A stretch of 34,681 nt of DNA from Gemmatimonadota bacterium (GTDB taxonomy: Bacteria; Gemmatimonadota; Gemmatimonadetes; Gemmatimonadales; GWC2-71-9), in the NCBI GenBank assembly GCA_003220935.1, contig QHTT01000049.1:1-34681 (forward strand), in the 5' to 3' direction. The position numbers and the translations under genes were made by a program. Shown here one piece after another: positions 8,444 to 14,710 of this stretch. The notes under the pieces were generated by a model that saw only the letters and a program-made list of their open reading frames with translations, did no database searches and was not told where the DNA came from. The stretch's first letter is position 1; each line of letters begins with the position of its first letter.

Positions 8444-8449
8444 CGGGCG

Positions 8450-8477
8450 ATAGTAGCGAGCGGCCTGCGCGCGTCAA
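8450..8477 (-). promoter_or_regulatory. Sigma70-type promoter abutting the FHA-protease start
   Basis: Reading the minus strand: TTGACG (8477-8472), 16-nt spacer, TACTAT (8455-8450), then 6 nt to the GTG start at 8443. The geometry places transcription start at or next to the start codon, and no Shine-Dalgarno sequence is possible in between. Confidence 0.5.
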
Positions 8478-8504
8478 CGCGGCCGGGCCGTCAGTGCGGC
8501 GTGG

Positions 8505-8753
8505 TCACAACTGCGCCAGCTGCGCGCTCCTGCGGCGGTCGGGGAGCACGCGGCGCTGGACGCCGGACCGGCGCACGGCGTGGCGGCGCTCCACGCCCGA
8601 CCGCCGGTTAGCCGCCGCACGACGCTCCACGTCCACGGGCCGGCTCTCGTGGCGGCGCTCCGGGTCGAACCGGCGATCCACGCCCGCCCGGCGATCATCG
8701 AGCTGGCGGCGGTCAGAGATGGTGCGGCGGTCGGGGAGCGGTTCGTAGCCCAC
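8505..8753 (-). CDS. Small basic protein of XXX(D/E)RR hexad repeats
   Basis: An 82-residue protein from GTG, with a GGAAG ribosome-binding site 7 nt upstream. After GYEPLP, nearly the whole protein is a repeat ending in Arg-Arg. RR pairs start at residues 9, 15, 21, 27, 33, then 44, 50, 56, 61, 67 and 73, an almost exact six-residue period, usually preceded by Asp or Glu (SDRR, DDRR, VDRR, PERR, VERR). About a third of residues are Arg, yet many acidic residues balance them. There is no signal peptide or membrane segment, so it should be cytoplasmic. At DNA level it is an 18-bp-period array, and a 16-bp word recurs near both ends (8531-8546, 8724-8739). I know no function. It lies in a minus-strand series with the lipoprotein and the FHA-protease. 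Nucleic-acid or polyanion binding is possible but unproven. Confidence 0.65.
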   Translation of the reverse strand: MGYEPLPDRRTISDRRQLDDRRAGVDRRFDPERRHESRPVDVERRAAANRRSGVERRHAVRRSGVQRRVLPDRRRSAQLAQL

Positions 8754-8824
8754 AGGCTCGCTTCCGGGGTCTCGGAGTCGGCCCCTAACGTACCCGCCTC
8801 CCTGAGGTCCGGCTAGAGGCCCGG

Positions 8825-9214
8825 CTAGCGCTTCTCCGCCCGCAGCTGCACGTCTACGTCAGCCACGACGTCCTCGGCGCGTCCCTTCCGGACCCACCCC
8901 TTGTGCCGGCCCCGGTCGCGTGCCTCCGTCAGGCCTCGGACGACCACTCGCTCACCTTCAGGGTTGACGAACACTCGCACAATCTCGTCGTCGCCACGGC
9001 GGGCCCAAATGATCCGATTGGGGCCTGCCCGTTGGACCCGGTAAACGACGTACCCACGGCTCACGAGCACCTCGCGTGTGACGACGACCACCCGCTCCGG
9101 CGGAACCACGTACACATAGCTCGCCGGCTCCGCGTACACCACTTCCGCCCGGGTATAGACGCCCGGGCCGCAGGCCGCAAGGGCGAGAACGGGTGCCAAG
9201 TAAAGACGTCTCAT
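8825..9214 (-). CDS. Small lipoprotein of unknown function
   Basis: A 129-residue protein. The start at 9214 is chosen because a lipoprotein signal begins there (MRRLYLAPVLALAAC, lipobox Cys15) with GGAGGG 3 nt upstream; the frame extends further upstream without a plausible protein. The mature part is short, Val/Arg-rich and beta-prone (YVYVVPPERVVVVTREVLV, then IVRVFVNPEGERVVVRGL) and ends in a charged tail. It should be membrane-anchored in the periplasm. It is the first gene of a minus-strand series (lipoprotein, RR-hexad protein, FHA-protease) and is divergent from the tandem kinase. I recognise no family. Confidence 0.7.
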   Translation of the reverse strand: MRRLYLAPVLALAACGPGVYTRAEVVYAEPASYVYVVPPERVVVVTREVLVSRGYVVYRVQRAGPNRIIWARRGDDEIVRVFVNPEGERVVVRGLTEARDRGRHKGWVRKGRAEDVVADVDVQLRAEKR

Positions 9215-9339
9215 CGACCCTCCCAGCAGTACGTGTCGACTAGAGACTCCCCCAGACGCCGATTCGTTACACCCGCCGGTGCGGCCGGATGGCCCGCCGC
9301 CGTCCGGCCGAGCTGACCCCCACTTAGATTGACGACGGC

Positions 9340-11043
9340 ATGACCACGACGACGCCACCCACCGACCTGCTGGACCGCATCGTCCGCGCCTTCGAGCCGA
9401 GCTTCCGGCTGGACGACCTCGTAGCGCTGTCGCCTGAGCGGGCCCTATACCGCGCGTGGGATCGGCTGCTGAAGCGCTCGGTGGCGCTGCGCGTGCACCT
9501 CGTCCCCGACGGGCCGGGCCGCGCCTGGTTCCTGCGGGAGAACGAGACGCTCGCGGCGCTCGACCACCCCGCGATCCGGCACGTGTACGCCGCCGGTTTT
9601 GCGGGTGGCTTTGCCTACCGCACGGCCAACTGGGTCGATGGCGAGAGCCTGGCCGACGCGCTGCGCCGCGGGCCGCGGCCGATTCCCACGGCGCACGCGC
9701 TGGTGCGCGATCTCCTCGGGGGCCTGGAGCACGCGCACGCGCGCGGCGTGATCATGCGTCGGATCGTGCCGACCACACTGTTAGTCGAAGTCTCCGGGCG
9801 CGCCGTGATCACCGATCTGCGCTACGCCAACTGGTGCCTCGCCGAAGTGCCGCCGGAAGAGCGCGGCGCGGGCGGTGCGTTCGTGGCCCCCGAGGTGCGG
9901 GCCGGCGGCACGGGGGAGCCGGCGAGCGATGTGTACACGGTGGCGGCGATCGTCTACTACACCATCACAGGCCAGGAGCCCGATCCCGATCCCGCGAAGC
10001 TGATCCCGCCGCGGCGGATGCGGCCCGCCGTGCCCGCTGTCCTGGAGCGCGTGCTGCTGCGCGCGCTCCAATCCCGGCCGGGTGACCGGTACTTCACTGC
10101 GACCGAGATGTTGGAAGACTTCGTGAGCGAAGCCGGAGTCTTCCAGGAGCCCGCCGCCGCGCCGCAGGTCGCCGAAGTCGGTTTCGAACGGCGCCTGCGC
10201 CGCGCCCTGGGCGACGACTACGAGCTGCTCGACGAGATCGGCTCGGGGGGGTTCGGGCGGGTATTCCGGGCGCGCGACCTGGGGCTCGAGCGTGAGGTGG
10301 CCATCAAAGTGCTGCACCCCTCGCTCACCGCCAACCTGGGCGTCGTCGAGCGCTTCCGGCGCGAGGCCCAGCTCGCCGCGAAGCTGCGGCACCCGAACGT
10401 CGTGAGCATCTACGACATCATGGGGCGCGCCGGCCTGCAGTGGTACACGATGGAGCTCGTCCCGGGCGCGAACCTGGCGCAACTCGTCCAGCGCCAGGGC
10501 CCCCTCTCCGTGGAGCGGACCGTGCGGCTGCTCGAGGAGGCGCTGTCGGCGCTCGAGCAAGCGCACGCCCAGGGCCTGGTGCACCGCGACCTGAAGCCCG
10601 AGAACATGCTGATCGAGCCCGACGGCCGGCTGCGCATCACGGACTTCGGGCTGGCGCTGGCGCTGCGCGGCGACCGCTTCGGCGGCGCCACCTCGCGCAG
10701 CGGGACGCCGCAGTTCGCCGCGCCGGAGCAGCTGCTGGGGGAACGAGTGGACCAGCGGACCGATCTGTACTCATTGGGCGCCGTGGCGTATTTCGCGCTG
10801 CTCGGCCGGCCGCCGTTCGACGGCGTGACGCCCGAGTCGATTCTCGCGCGGCAAACCACGGACGATCTGCCCCTGCTGCACGCGTCGCGCGGCGAGGTGC
10901 CGCGGGAGCTCGAAGAGGTGCTGCGAAAAGCGATGCGGGGCGAGCCGGCGGGCCGCTACGCGAGCGCCCAGGAGTTCCGCCGAGCGGTCCTCAAGGCCCA
11001 GGGGTTCCTGCGGCGGCTGGTTGTGTTTCTGCGGGGGGACTGA
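9340..11043 (+). CDS. Tandem pseudokinase-kinase, Hanks-type Ser/Thr protein kinase
   Basis: A 567-residue protein with two kinase folds. The second (about 294-550) has every catalytic element: glycine loop GSGGFGRV (301-308), Lys323 in AIKVL, Glu342, HRDLKPEN (415-422), DFG (435-437) and APE (461-463). The first (about 20-265) keeps the outline (HARGVIMRR..., FVAPEV, SDVYTVAAIVYY) but lacks a glycine loop. It has Arg51 for the ATP-binding Lys, MRR (139-141) for HRD, and DLR (159-161) for DFG, so it should be inactive. No transmembrane helix or sensor domain follows, so the enzyme is probably soluble. The pseudokinase may regulate or scaffold the active domain. The FHA-protease gene on the other strand is a natural candidate partner. 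A TAGATT hexamer ends 9 nt before the ATG and no ribosome-binding site is seen. Confidence 0.93.
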   Translation: MTTTTPPTDLLDRIVRAFEPSFRLDDLVALSPERALYRAWDRLLKRSVALRVHLVPDGPGRAWFLRENETLAALDHPAIRHVYAAGFAGGFAYRTANWVDGESLADALRRGPRPIPTAHALVRDLLGGLEHAHARGVIMRRIVPTTLLVEVSGRAVITDLRYANWCLAEVPPEERGAGGAFVAPEVRAGGTGEPASDVYTVAAIVYYTITGQEPDPDPAKLIPPRRMRPAVPAVLERVLLRALQSRPGDRYFTATEMLEDFVSEAGVFQEPAAAPQVAEVGFERRLRRALGDDYELLDEIGSGGFGRVFRARDLGLEREVAIKVLHPSLTANLGVVERFRREAQLAAKLRHPNVVSIYDIMGRAGLQWYTMELVPGANLAQLVQRQGPLSVERTVRLLEEALSALEQAHAQGLVHRDLKPENMLIEPDGRLRITDFGLALALRGDRFGGATSRSGTPQFAAPEQLLGERVDQRTDLYSLGAVAYFALLGRPPFDGVTPESILARQTTDDLPLLHASRGEVPRELEEVLRKAMRGEPAGRYASAQEFRRAVLKAQGFLRRLVVFLRGD

Positions 11044-11053
11044 CCCTAGGGGT

Positions 11054-11082
11054 TTGACAAGCCGCGACTAGCGCTACAACAT
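11054..11082 (+). promoter_or_regulatory. Candidate promoter of the cupredoxin gene
   Basis: A perfect -35 TTGACA (11054-11059), 17-nt spacer and weak -10 CAACAT (11077-11082); TACAAC two bases earlier is an alternative. The leader would be about 50 nt before the strong AGGAGG ribosome-binding site of the gene at 11139. Confidence 0.45.
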
Positions 11083-11138
11083 CCGAACGGCGCCTTGGGC
11101 GCGTCTCTATCGGAGAACCCCCTCAGGAGGGAACCATC

Positions 11139-11552
11139 ATGCGCATCCGAGTCGGAATCGCGTCGGCGATCATTGCAGCGGCGTGCGGCGGCAGCTCTGG
11201 CCCGACGTCCTCGGGCAGCACCAACAATCCCCCACCCTCAGGTGCCACCGTGGAGACGGTGAGCATGACCGATTTCGCTTTCACGCCCGCCTCGCCCACG
11301 ATCAAGGCCGGCACCGTAGTGAAGTGGGTGAATAACGGGAAGACCGCCCACACAGCCACGAGCGATGGCAGCGCGTTCGACAGCGGCACGTTAGCCGCGC
11401 CCGGCACCACCATGGATCCCTACGGCGGCACGACGACTACGCCAGGCGGCTCTTTCTCGATGACGTTCGCCACGCCCGGCACGTATGCGTACCACTGCAC
11501 GTTTCACGGCACGCTGAACAATATGAAGGGCACGATCACCGTCACCCAGTGA
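11139..11552 (+). CDS. Cupredoxin (plastocyanin-like) copper lipoprotein
   Basis: A 137-residue protein with a lipoprotein signal (lipobox IAAAC, Cys16), a Ser/Thr/Pro/Gly linker (17-36) and one cupredoxin domain (about 37-137). Type-1 copper ligands are visible: His71 (KTAHTA), then Cys120 and His123 in YHCTFHG, with Met129 as a possible axial ligand. KWVNNGKTAHT and the final GTITV strand are typical. Such proteins carry electrons in the periplasm, here tethered to a membrane. AGGAGG lies 8 nt before the ATG. It stands alone with its own likely promoter, and no oxidase or other redox partner lies beside it. Confidence 0.9.
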   Translation: MRIRVGIASAIIAAACGGSSGPTSSGSTNNPPPSGATVETVSMTDFAFTPASPTIKAGTVVKWVNNGKTAHTATSDGSAFDSGTLAAPGTTMDPYGGTTTTPGGSFSMTFATPGTYAYHCTFHGTLNNMKGTITVTQ

Positions 11553-11577
11553 CCTAGCGCTTGTGCAGGATCAATAG

Positions 11578-11922
11578 TTATGGCGCCTGGAACGTGACGC
11601 TGTGCGTGCTAACGTTGAATTGACCGTCCATGTCGCCCGGCGTCTGGACGTACTTGCTGAAGGCGAACACAACGGCCTGGTACTGGCCACCACTCGCCAG
11701 CGACAAACCCGTCAACGTGAGAGTCCGAGCCTCGCCACCAACGACCATCTCGCCGGTGATGCCTGTGACGTTGATGGTAATCCCGCCGGCACTCGGCGGC
11801 GGCCTACCGTCCGGGGGCGCATGTGACACGGCCTGTCGCGTGGTACCAAGGCTCGTCCTCAGTAGGTTGCTGTGAGCGATACTCCGGAATACGCCGCAAA
11901 CCCATGGAGCATGATGTACCAA
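11578..11922 (-). CDS. Doubtful hypothetical ORF, possibly a decayed fragment
   Basis: A 114-codon frame. Only its C-terminal 65 residues look protein-like (GITGEMVVGGEARTLTL, LASGGQYQAVVFAFSKYV, QFNVSTHSVTF), with alternating beta-type hydrophobicity. The N-terminal half is Arg/Pro/His-rich and overlaps the PPC-domain relic in another frame. There is no signal peptide and no convincing ribosome-binding site. It may be a fragment of a lost secreted protein. Confidence 0.25.
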   Translation of the reverse strand: MVHHAPWVCGVFRSIAHSNLLRTSLGTTRQAVSHAPPDGRPPPSAGGITINVTGITGEMVVGGEARTLTLTGLSLASGGQYQAVVFAFSKYVQTPGDMDGQFNVSTHSVTFQAP

Positions 11923-11984
11923 TCGCCGCCCTGCGGGTTCGGGATGTCCTGGGGAATCGGGGTGGCGCAGCGGTAGCAGTTCAT
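11859..11984 (-). pseudogene. Relic of a pre-peptidase C-terminal (PPC) domain
   Basis: About 41 codons ending in a stop at 11859-11861 read as the last strands of a PPC domain: NCYRCATPIPQDIPNPQGGD, then WYIMLHGFAAYSGVSLTATY. PPC domains sit at the C-terminus of secreted metallo- and serine proteases and end with this WYVMLRGYxxYSGVSL pattern. Upstream on the same strand the reading loses all sense within about 30 codons, and no protease body is present. I therefore read it as the tail of a secreted protease whose main part has been lost. The frame is too short to stand as a gene. Confidence 0.5.
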
Positions 11985-12349
11985 GCTGAGCGCGCGGCTT
12001 GCGGTGCGGCTACGCGTGCAGCAGGGCCGCGCCGAGCGGAACAGCGTTCGGTGGCGTGGAACCCTGAAGCAAGGGAGGCGAGAGCGGGGCGCGTCGCCGA
12101 CATAACCGTCCTATGGCCGGCAACAAAAAAACCGGCCGAGAGTCTCTCCTCACTCAGTCGGGTTCGCGATTCGCTCCCCTCGAGGCATAGGCGAGCCGCA
12201 CGACAGCGCCTCGGGGTTCACAGCATCTGAGGTGCGTTGCAATTATGCCCCCAACGGGGTCCGCCGCAAGTAGGCTGTTGCATCGATCCGACAAGGCGAG
12301 ACATCCTTCAACGAATCAACGAGTTGCGAGCAGGTTCTGGAGGCTCAGC
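11985..12349. other. Non-coding gap without recognisable gene
   Basis: I see no convincing gene, tRNA or promoter here. One small inverted repeat, GGCCGG (12115-12120) facing CCGGCC (12132-12137), encloses an A-rich loop. Together with the adjacent PPC relic, the region looks like decayed sequence behind the ABC-exporter operon. Confidence 0.4.
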
Positions 12350-13381
12350 CTAGCGCCAGCGGAAGATCTTGAGCGCGACCCCGACGCTCACGGCGCCCCA
12401 GCCCGCGACGATCGCGAGCGGGGCGCCGAGCCGCACCAGGCCGGTGCCATCGATCATCACCGCGCGGAGCGCGTCATTGAGGGCAGTGAGTGGCAGCGCT
12501 TTCACGAACGGCTGCATCGCATCCGGGAAGCGAGAGTAGGAGAAGAAGGTTCCCGAGAGGATCCACATCGGGAGCATCACCAAGTTCATCAGTCCCGACA
12601 CGGCCTCGATAGTGCGCGCCCGGCTCGCCACCAGCATCCCCAGGCCGGCGAACGACAGCGCGCCGAGCACGGTGATGAGCGCCAGCGCGCCGAACGACCC
12701 CCGCACCGCAACGCCGAACATCAGCCAGCCGAAGCCGACGAGCGCGGCGATCTCGAGAAACAGGAACAGCAGACGGGAGAGGATGAACGACAGGAGATAG
12801 TGGCTGCGTCGCATCGGCGTCGCCATGAAGCGCTTGAGCAGCTTCTTGGTGCGCGCCTGGACCACCGAAAAGCCCACGCCCCACAGCCCGCTGCCCATGA
12901 GGTTCATGCCGAGCAGCCCGGGGATGAGGAAGTCGATGTAGCGCGAGCCTGGCTCGGTGACCCGCTCGTCACGCACGCTCGCGACGTCGGGGCGGCCGCG
13001 GGCCCGCTGTAGCGCCTCATCCGCCTCGAGCCGCGCCAACCGGCTCTCCGTGCGGGTGGAGTCGTAGCGGTAGACGAGCGGGTCGCCGGGCACGACGAGC
13101 AGCGCGATGCGCCCGGTGCGGAACTGGGTCCGCGCCTCACCCGAATCGAGCACGGCGGCCGCGAGCGCCGGCGAGCGATCGAGCGCCGCGGCGATGACGC
13201 TGTCCCCCGGCGCGCGGAGCACCCCGATCTTCAGCTCGCCGGGGCCGCGGTTCCGGAAGGCGATGCCGAGCGCGAACGCCAGCACGAGCGGGAACCCGAA
13301 GACCCAAAAAATCGCCTCGGGCTCGCGGTAGAACTCGCGCATGCGCGCCAGCGTGAGCTGAACGAGCGGGCGATCACGCAT
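12350..13381 (-). CDS. ABC-2 type exporter permease
   Basis: A 343-residue inner-membrane protein with one N-terminal transmembrane helix (about 22-43), a large extracytoplasmic loop (about 45-150, including LLVVPGDPLVYRYD), then five helices from about 155 (LIPGLLGMNLMGSGLWGVGF, FLFLEIAALVGFGWLMFGV, ALALITVLGALSFAGLGMLV, LMNLVMLPMWILSGTFFSY, PLAIVAGWGAVSVGVALKIF). This is the ABC-2/DrrB/CcmB-like fold with the LSGTFF element. Its start overlaps the ATPase gene by 8 bp, so the two form one exporter. The substrate cannot be told; relatives export drugs, polysaccharides or lipids. It is the last gene of the long minus-strand run. Confidence 0.9.
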   Translation of the reverse strand: MRDRPLVQLTLARMREFYREPEAIFWVFGFPLVLAFALGIAFRNRGPGELKIGVLRAPGDSVIAAALDRSPALAAAVLDSGEARTQFRTGRIALLVVPGDPLVYRYDSTRTESRLARLEADEALQRARGRPDVASVRDERVTEPGSRYIDFLIPGLLGMNLMGSGLWGVGFSVVQARTKKLLKRFMATPMRRSHYLLSFILSRLLFLFLEIAALVGFGWLMFGVAVRGSFGALALITVLGALSFAGLGMLVASRARTIEAVSGLMNLVMLPMWILSGTFFSYSRFPDAMQPFVKALPLTALNDALRAVMIDGTGLVRLGAPLAIVAGWGAVSVGVALKIFRWR

Positions 13382-14321
13382 CGCGCAGCTGCCGGCCGGT
13401 GAGCGACACGAACACGTCCTCGAGCGTGGCGTGGTGGGTGGCGAGCATCGAGAGCTCGGCGCCGCGTCGCTCGAGCAGCCCGAGCAGCGCCGGCACGGCT
13501 AGGTGCACGGCGGCGACGGTGAGCGCCGTGCGATCCGGGCCCGGGCGCACGGCCTGAACACCGGGCAGCGCCGCGAGCTCCTCCGGCGCCGGAACGCGAC
13601 CGGCCCCGTCCACGAGGGCGAACTCGACCACGTGCTCCGCGCCGAGCGACGCGATCAGCTCCCGCGGCGTGCCCAGGGCGATCACCTTGCCGTGATCCAT
13701 GATCGCCACCCGGTCGCACAGCCGCTCCGCCTCCTCCATATAATGGGTGGTGAGGAGCACGGTGCCGCCCGCGGCGCGAAACCGCCGGATCACCTCCCAC
13801 AGCTGGCGGCGCGATTGTGGATCGAGCCCGGTCGTCGGCTCATCGAGGAACAGCAGCTCGGGCCGGCTCACCAGTGCGCACGCCACGGCCAGTCGCTGCT
13901 TCTGCCCGCCCGACAGCTTCCCGACCCACGCCCCGCGCTTCTCCTCAAGCTCGACGAGCGCGAGCACCTCGTCCACGCTGTGGGAGCTCGTGTAGAAGCT
14001 GCGAAACAGCCGCACCGTCTCCGCGACCGTCAGCTTGTCCGCGAGCTGGGTCTCCTGCAGCTGGATGCCGAGCCGCTCGCGCAGCGCGCGGTCGGCCGCG
14101 CCGCCCGCGCCGCCCCCGCCCCACCGCATTCCGAGCAGCTCCACGTCCCCCGCGTCCGGCTCGGTGAGCCCCTCGAGAATCTCGATCGTGGTAGTCTTGC
14201 CGGCGCCGTTGGGACCGAGCAGTCCAAAGCATTCACCGGCCGCGACGGTGAGCTCGAGCCCGGCGACGGCGACCACGTCCGCGTAGCGCTTGACGAGGCC
14301 GCTGCAGCGGATCGCCGCCAC
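13374..14321 (-). CDS. ABC exporter ATP-binding protein
   Basis: A 315-residue CcmA/DrrA-type ATPase, GTG start. Walker A GPNGAGKTT (36-44), Q-loop about 87-90, signature LSGGQ (136-140), Walker B LLFLDEP (156-162), D-loop TGLDPQ and switch His193 (TTHYMEEAE). A Gly-rich insert (68-77, WGGGGAGGAA) lies between Walker A and the Q-loop. The C-terminal 90 residues form the accessory domain common to DrrA-like subunits and end LEDVFVSLTGRQLRDA. The GTG lies 2 nt after the stop of the small upstream gene and the 3' end overlaps the permease start, so all three should be translated from one message. Confidence 0.93.
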   Translation of the reverse strand: MAAIRCSGLVKRYADVVAVAGLELTVAAGECFGLLGPNGAGKTTTIEILEGLTEPDAGDVELLGMRWGGGGAGGAADRALRERLGIQLQETQLADKLTVAETVRLFRSFYTSSHSVDEVLALVELEEKRGAWVGKLSGGQKQRLAVACALVSRPELLFLDEPTTGLDPQSRRQLWEVIRRFRAAGGTVLLTTHYMEEAERLCDRVAIMDHGKVIALGTPRELIASLGAEHVVEFALVDGAGRVPAPEELAALPGVQAVRPGPDRTALTVAAVHLAVPALLGLLERRGAELSMLATHHATLEDVFVSLTGRQLRDA

Positions 14322-14323
14322 GC

Positions 14324-14464
14324 TCAGTGCGGTGGGCCGGGCGGCTGCGTCGGCTCCGGCGTCATCGCCTGCTTGAGCGCTTGGTCGAGCTGCATCCGCA
14401 AACTGTTCACGCCGTCCGTGAGCCCGCGGATCTTCATGTGGATCCCGCCCCCCCGCCCCGCCAT
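14324..14464 (-). CDS. Small ORF, apparent second half of an amber-split protein
   Basis: A 46-residue frame (MAGRGGGIHMKIRGLTDGVN, then SLRMQLDQALKQAM and a Pro-rich tail). It lies in exactly the same frame as the preceding 77-residue ORF, separated only by one TAG and one GTG codon. Read through, the two give a continuous soluble, helix-rich protein of about 125 residues (IADVAGAM-stop-VMAGRGGG). Either the original gene has a CAG-to-TAG change, or the halves are made separately by reinitiation (TAG-GTG-ATG). I do not recognise the family. It is immediately followed (2 nt) by the ABC ATPase. Confidence 0.5.
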   Translation of the reverse strand: MAGRGGGIHMKIRGLTDGVNSLRMQLDQALKQAMTPEPTQPPGPPH

Positions 14465-14467
14465 CAC

Positions 14468-14701
14468 CTACATCGCCCCCGCCACGTCGGCAATGGTCCC
14501 GATGCCGGAGGTGAGCGCGCGCTGGCGCAGCTGCGAGAGCTGCCGGGCGATCGACTCGCAGAGGTTGTCGATGAACGTCGCCTTGGCGGCGCGGTTCGAG
14601 TCGAGCTCGGCGACGAGCTTGGCGACGTGCTCAACCACCGTTTGAAACTGCCGGATCTCGCCGGCGCGGCGTTGCTGGTCCGCGGTGAGCTTCGCAACCA
14701 T
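14468..14701 (-). CDS. Small helix-rich protein, apparent first half of an amber-split gene
   Basis: A 77-residue protein starting MVAKLTADQQRRAGEIRQF and ending GTIADVAGAM before TAG. It is predicted almost wholly helical with heptad-like spacing (VVEHVAKLVAEL, LCESIARQLSQLRQRAL) and has no signal peptide, so it should be a soluble, probably oligomeric cytoplasmic protein. The same frame continues past the TAG into a sensible 46-residue extension, suggesting a nonsense change. It begins 9 nt after the phosphatase gene, in the same transcription unit. Family not recognised. Confidence 0.6.
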   Translation of the reverse strand: MVAKLTADQQRRAGEIRQFQTVVEHVAKLVAELDSNRAAKATFIDNLCESIARQLSQLRQRALTSGIGTIADVAGAM

Positions 14702-14710
14702 GGGAACTCC

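Noticed and set aside
8494..8748. Plus-strand Arg-rich frame over the RR-hexad gene
   Set aside because: It also shows repeats because the DNA is periodic, but it lacks a ribosome-binding site and the acidic-Arg-Arg regularity of the minus strand.
12115..12137. GGCCGG/CCGGCC stem with A7 as a terminator
   Set aside because: The homopolymer is in the loop, not after the stem, and no gene ends close by.
12150..12180. tRNA-like GGTTCGCGATTC
   Set aside because: It resembles a T-arm only superficially; no acceptor, D or anticodon arm can be built around it.
11823..12230. Plus-strand 135-codon frame in the decayed region
   Set aside because: Arg/Ala-rich without motifs or start signal, and it overlaps the PPC relic on the opposite strand.
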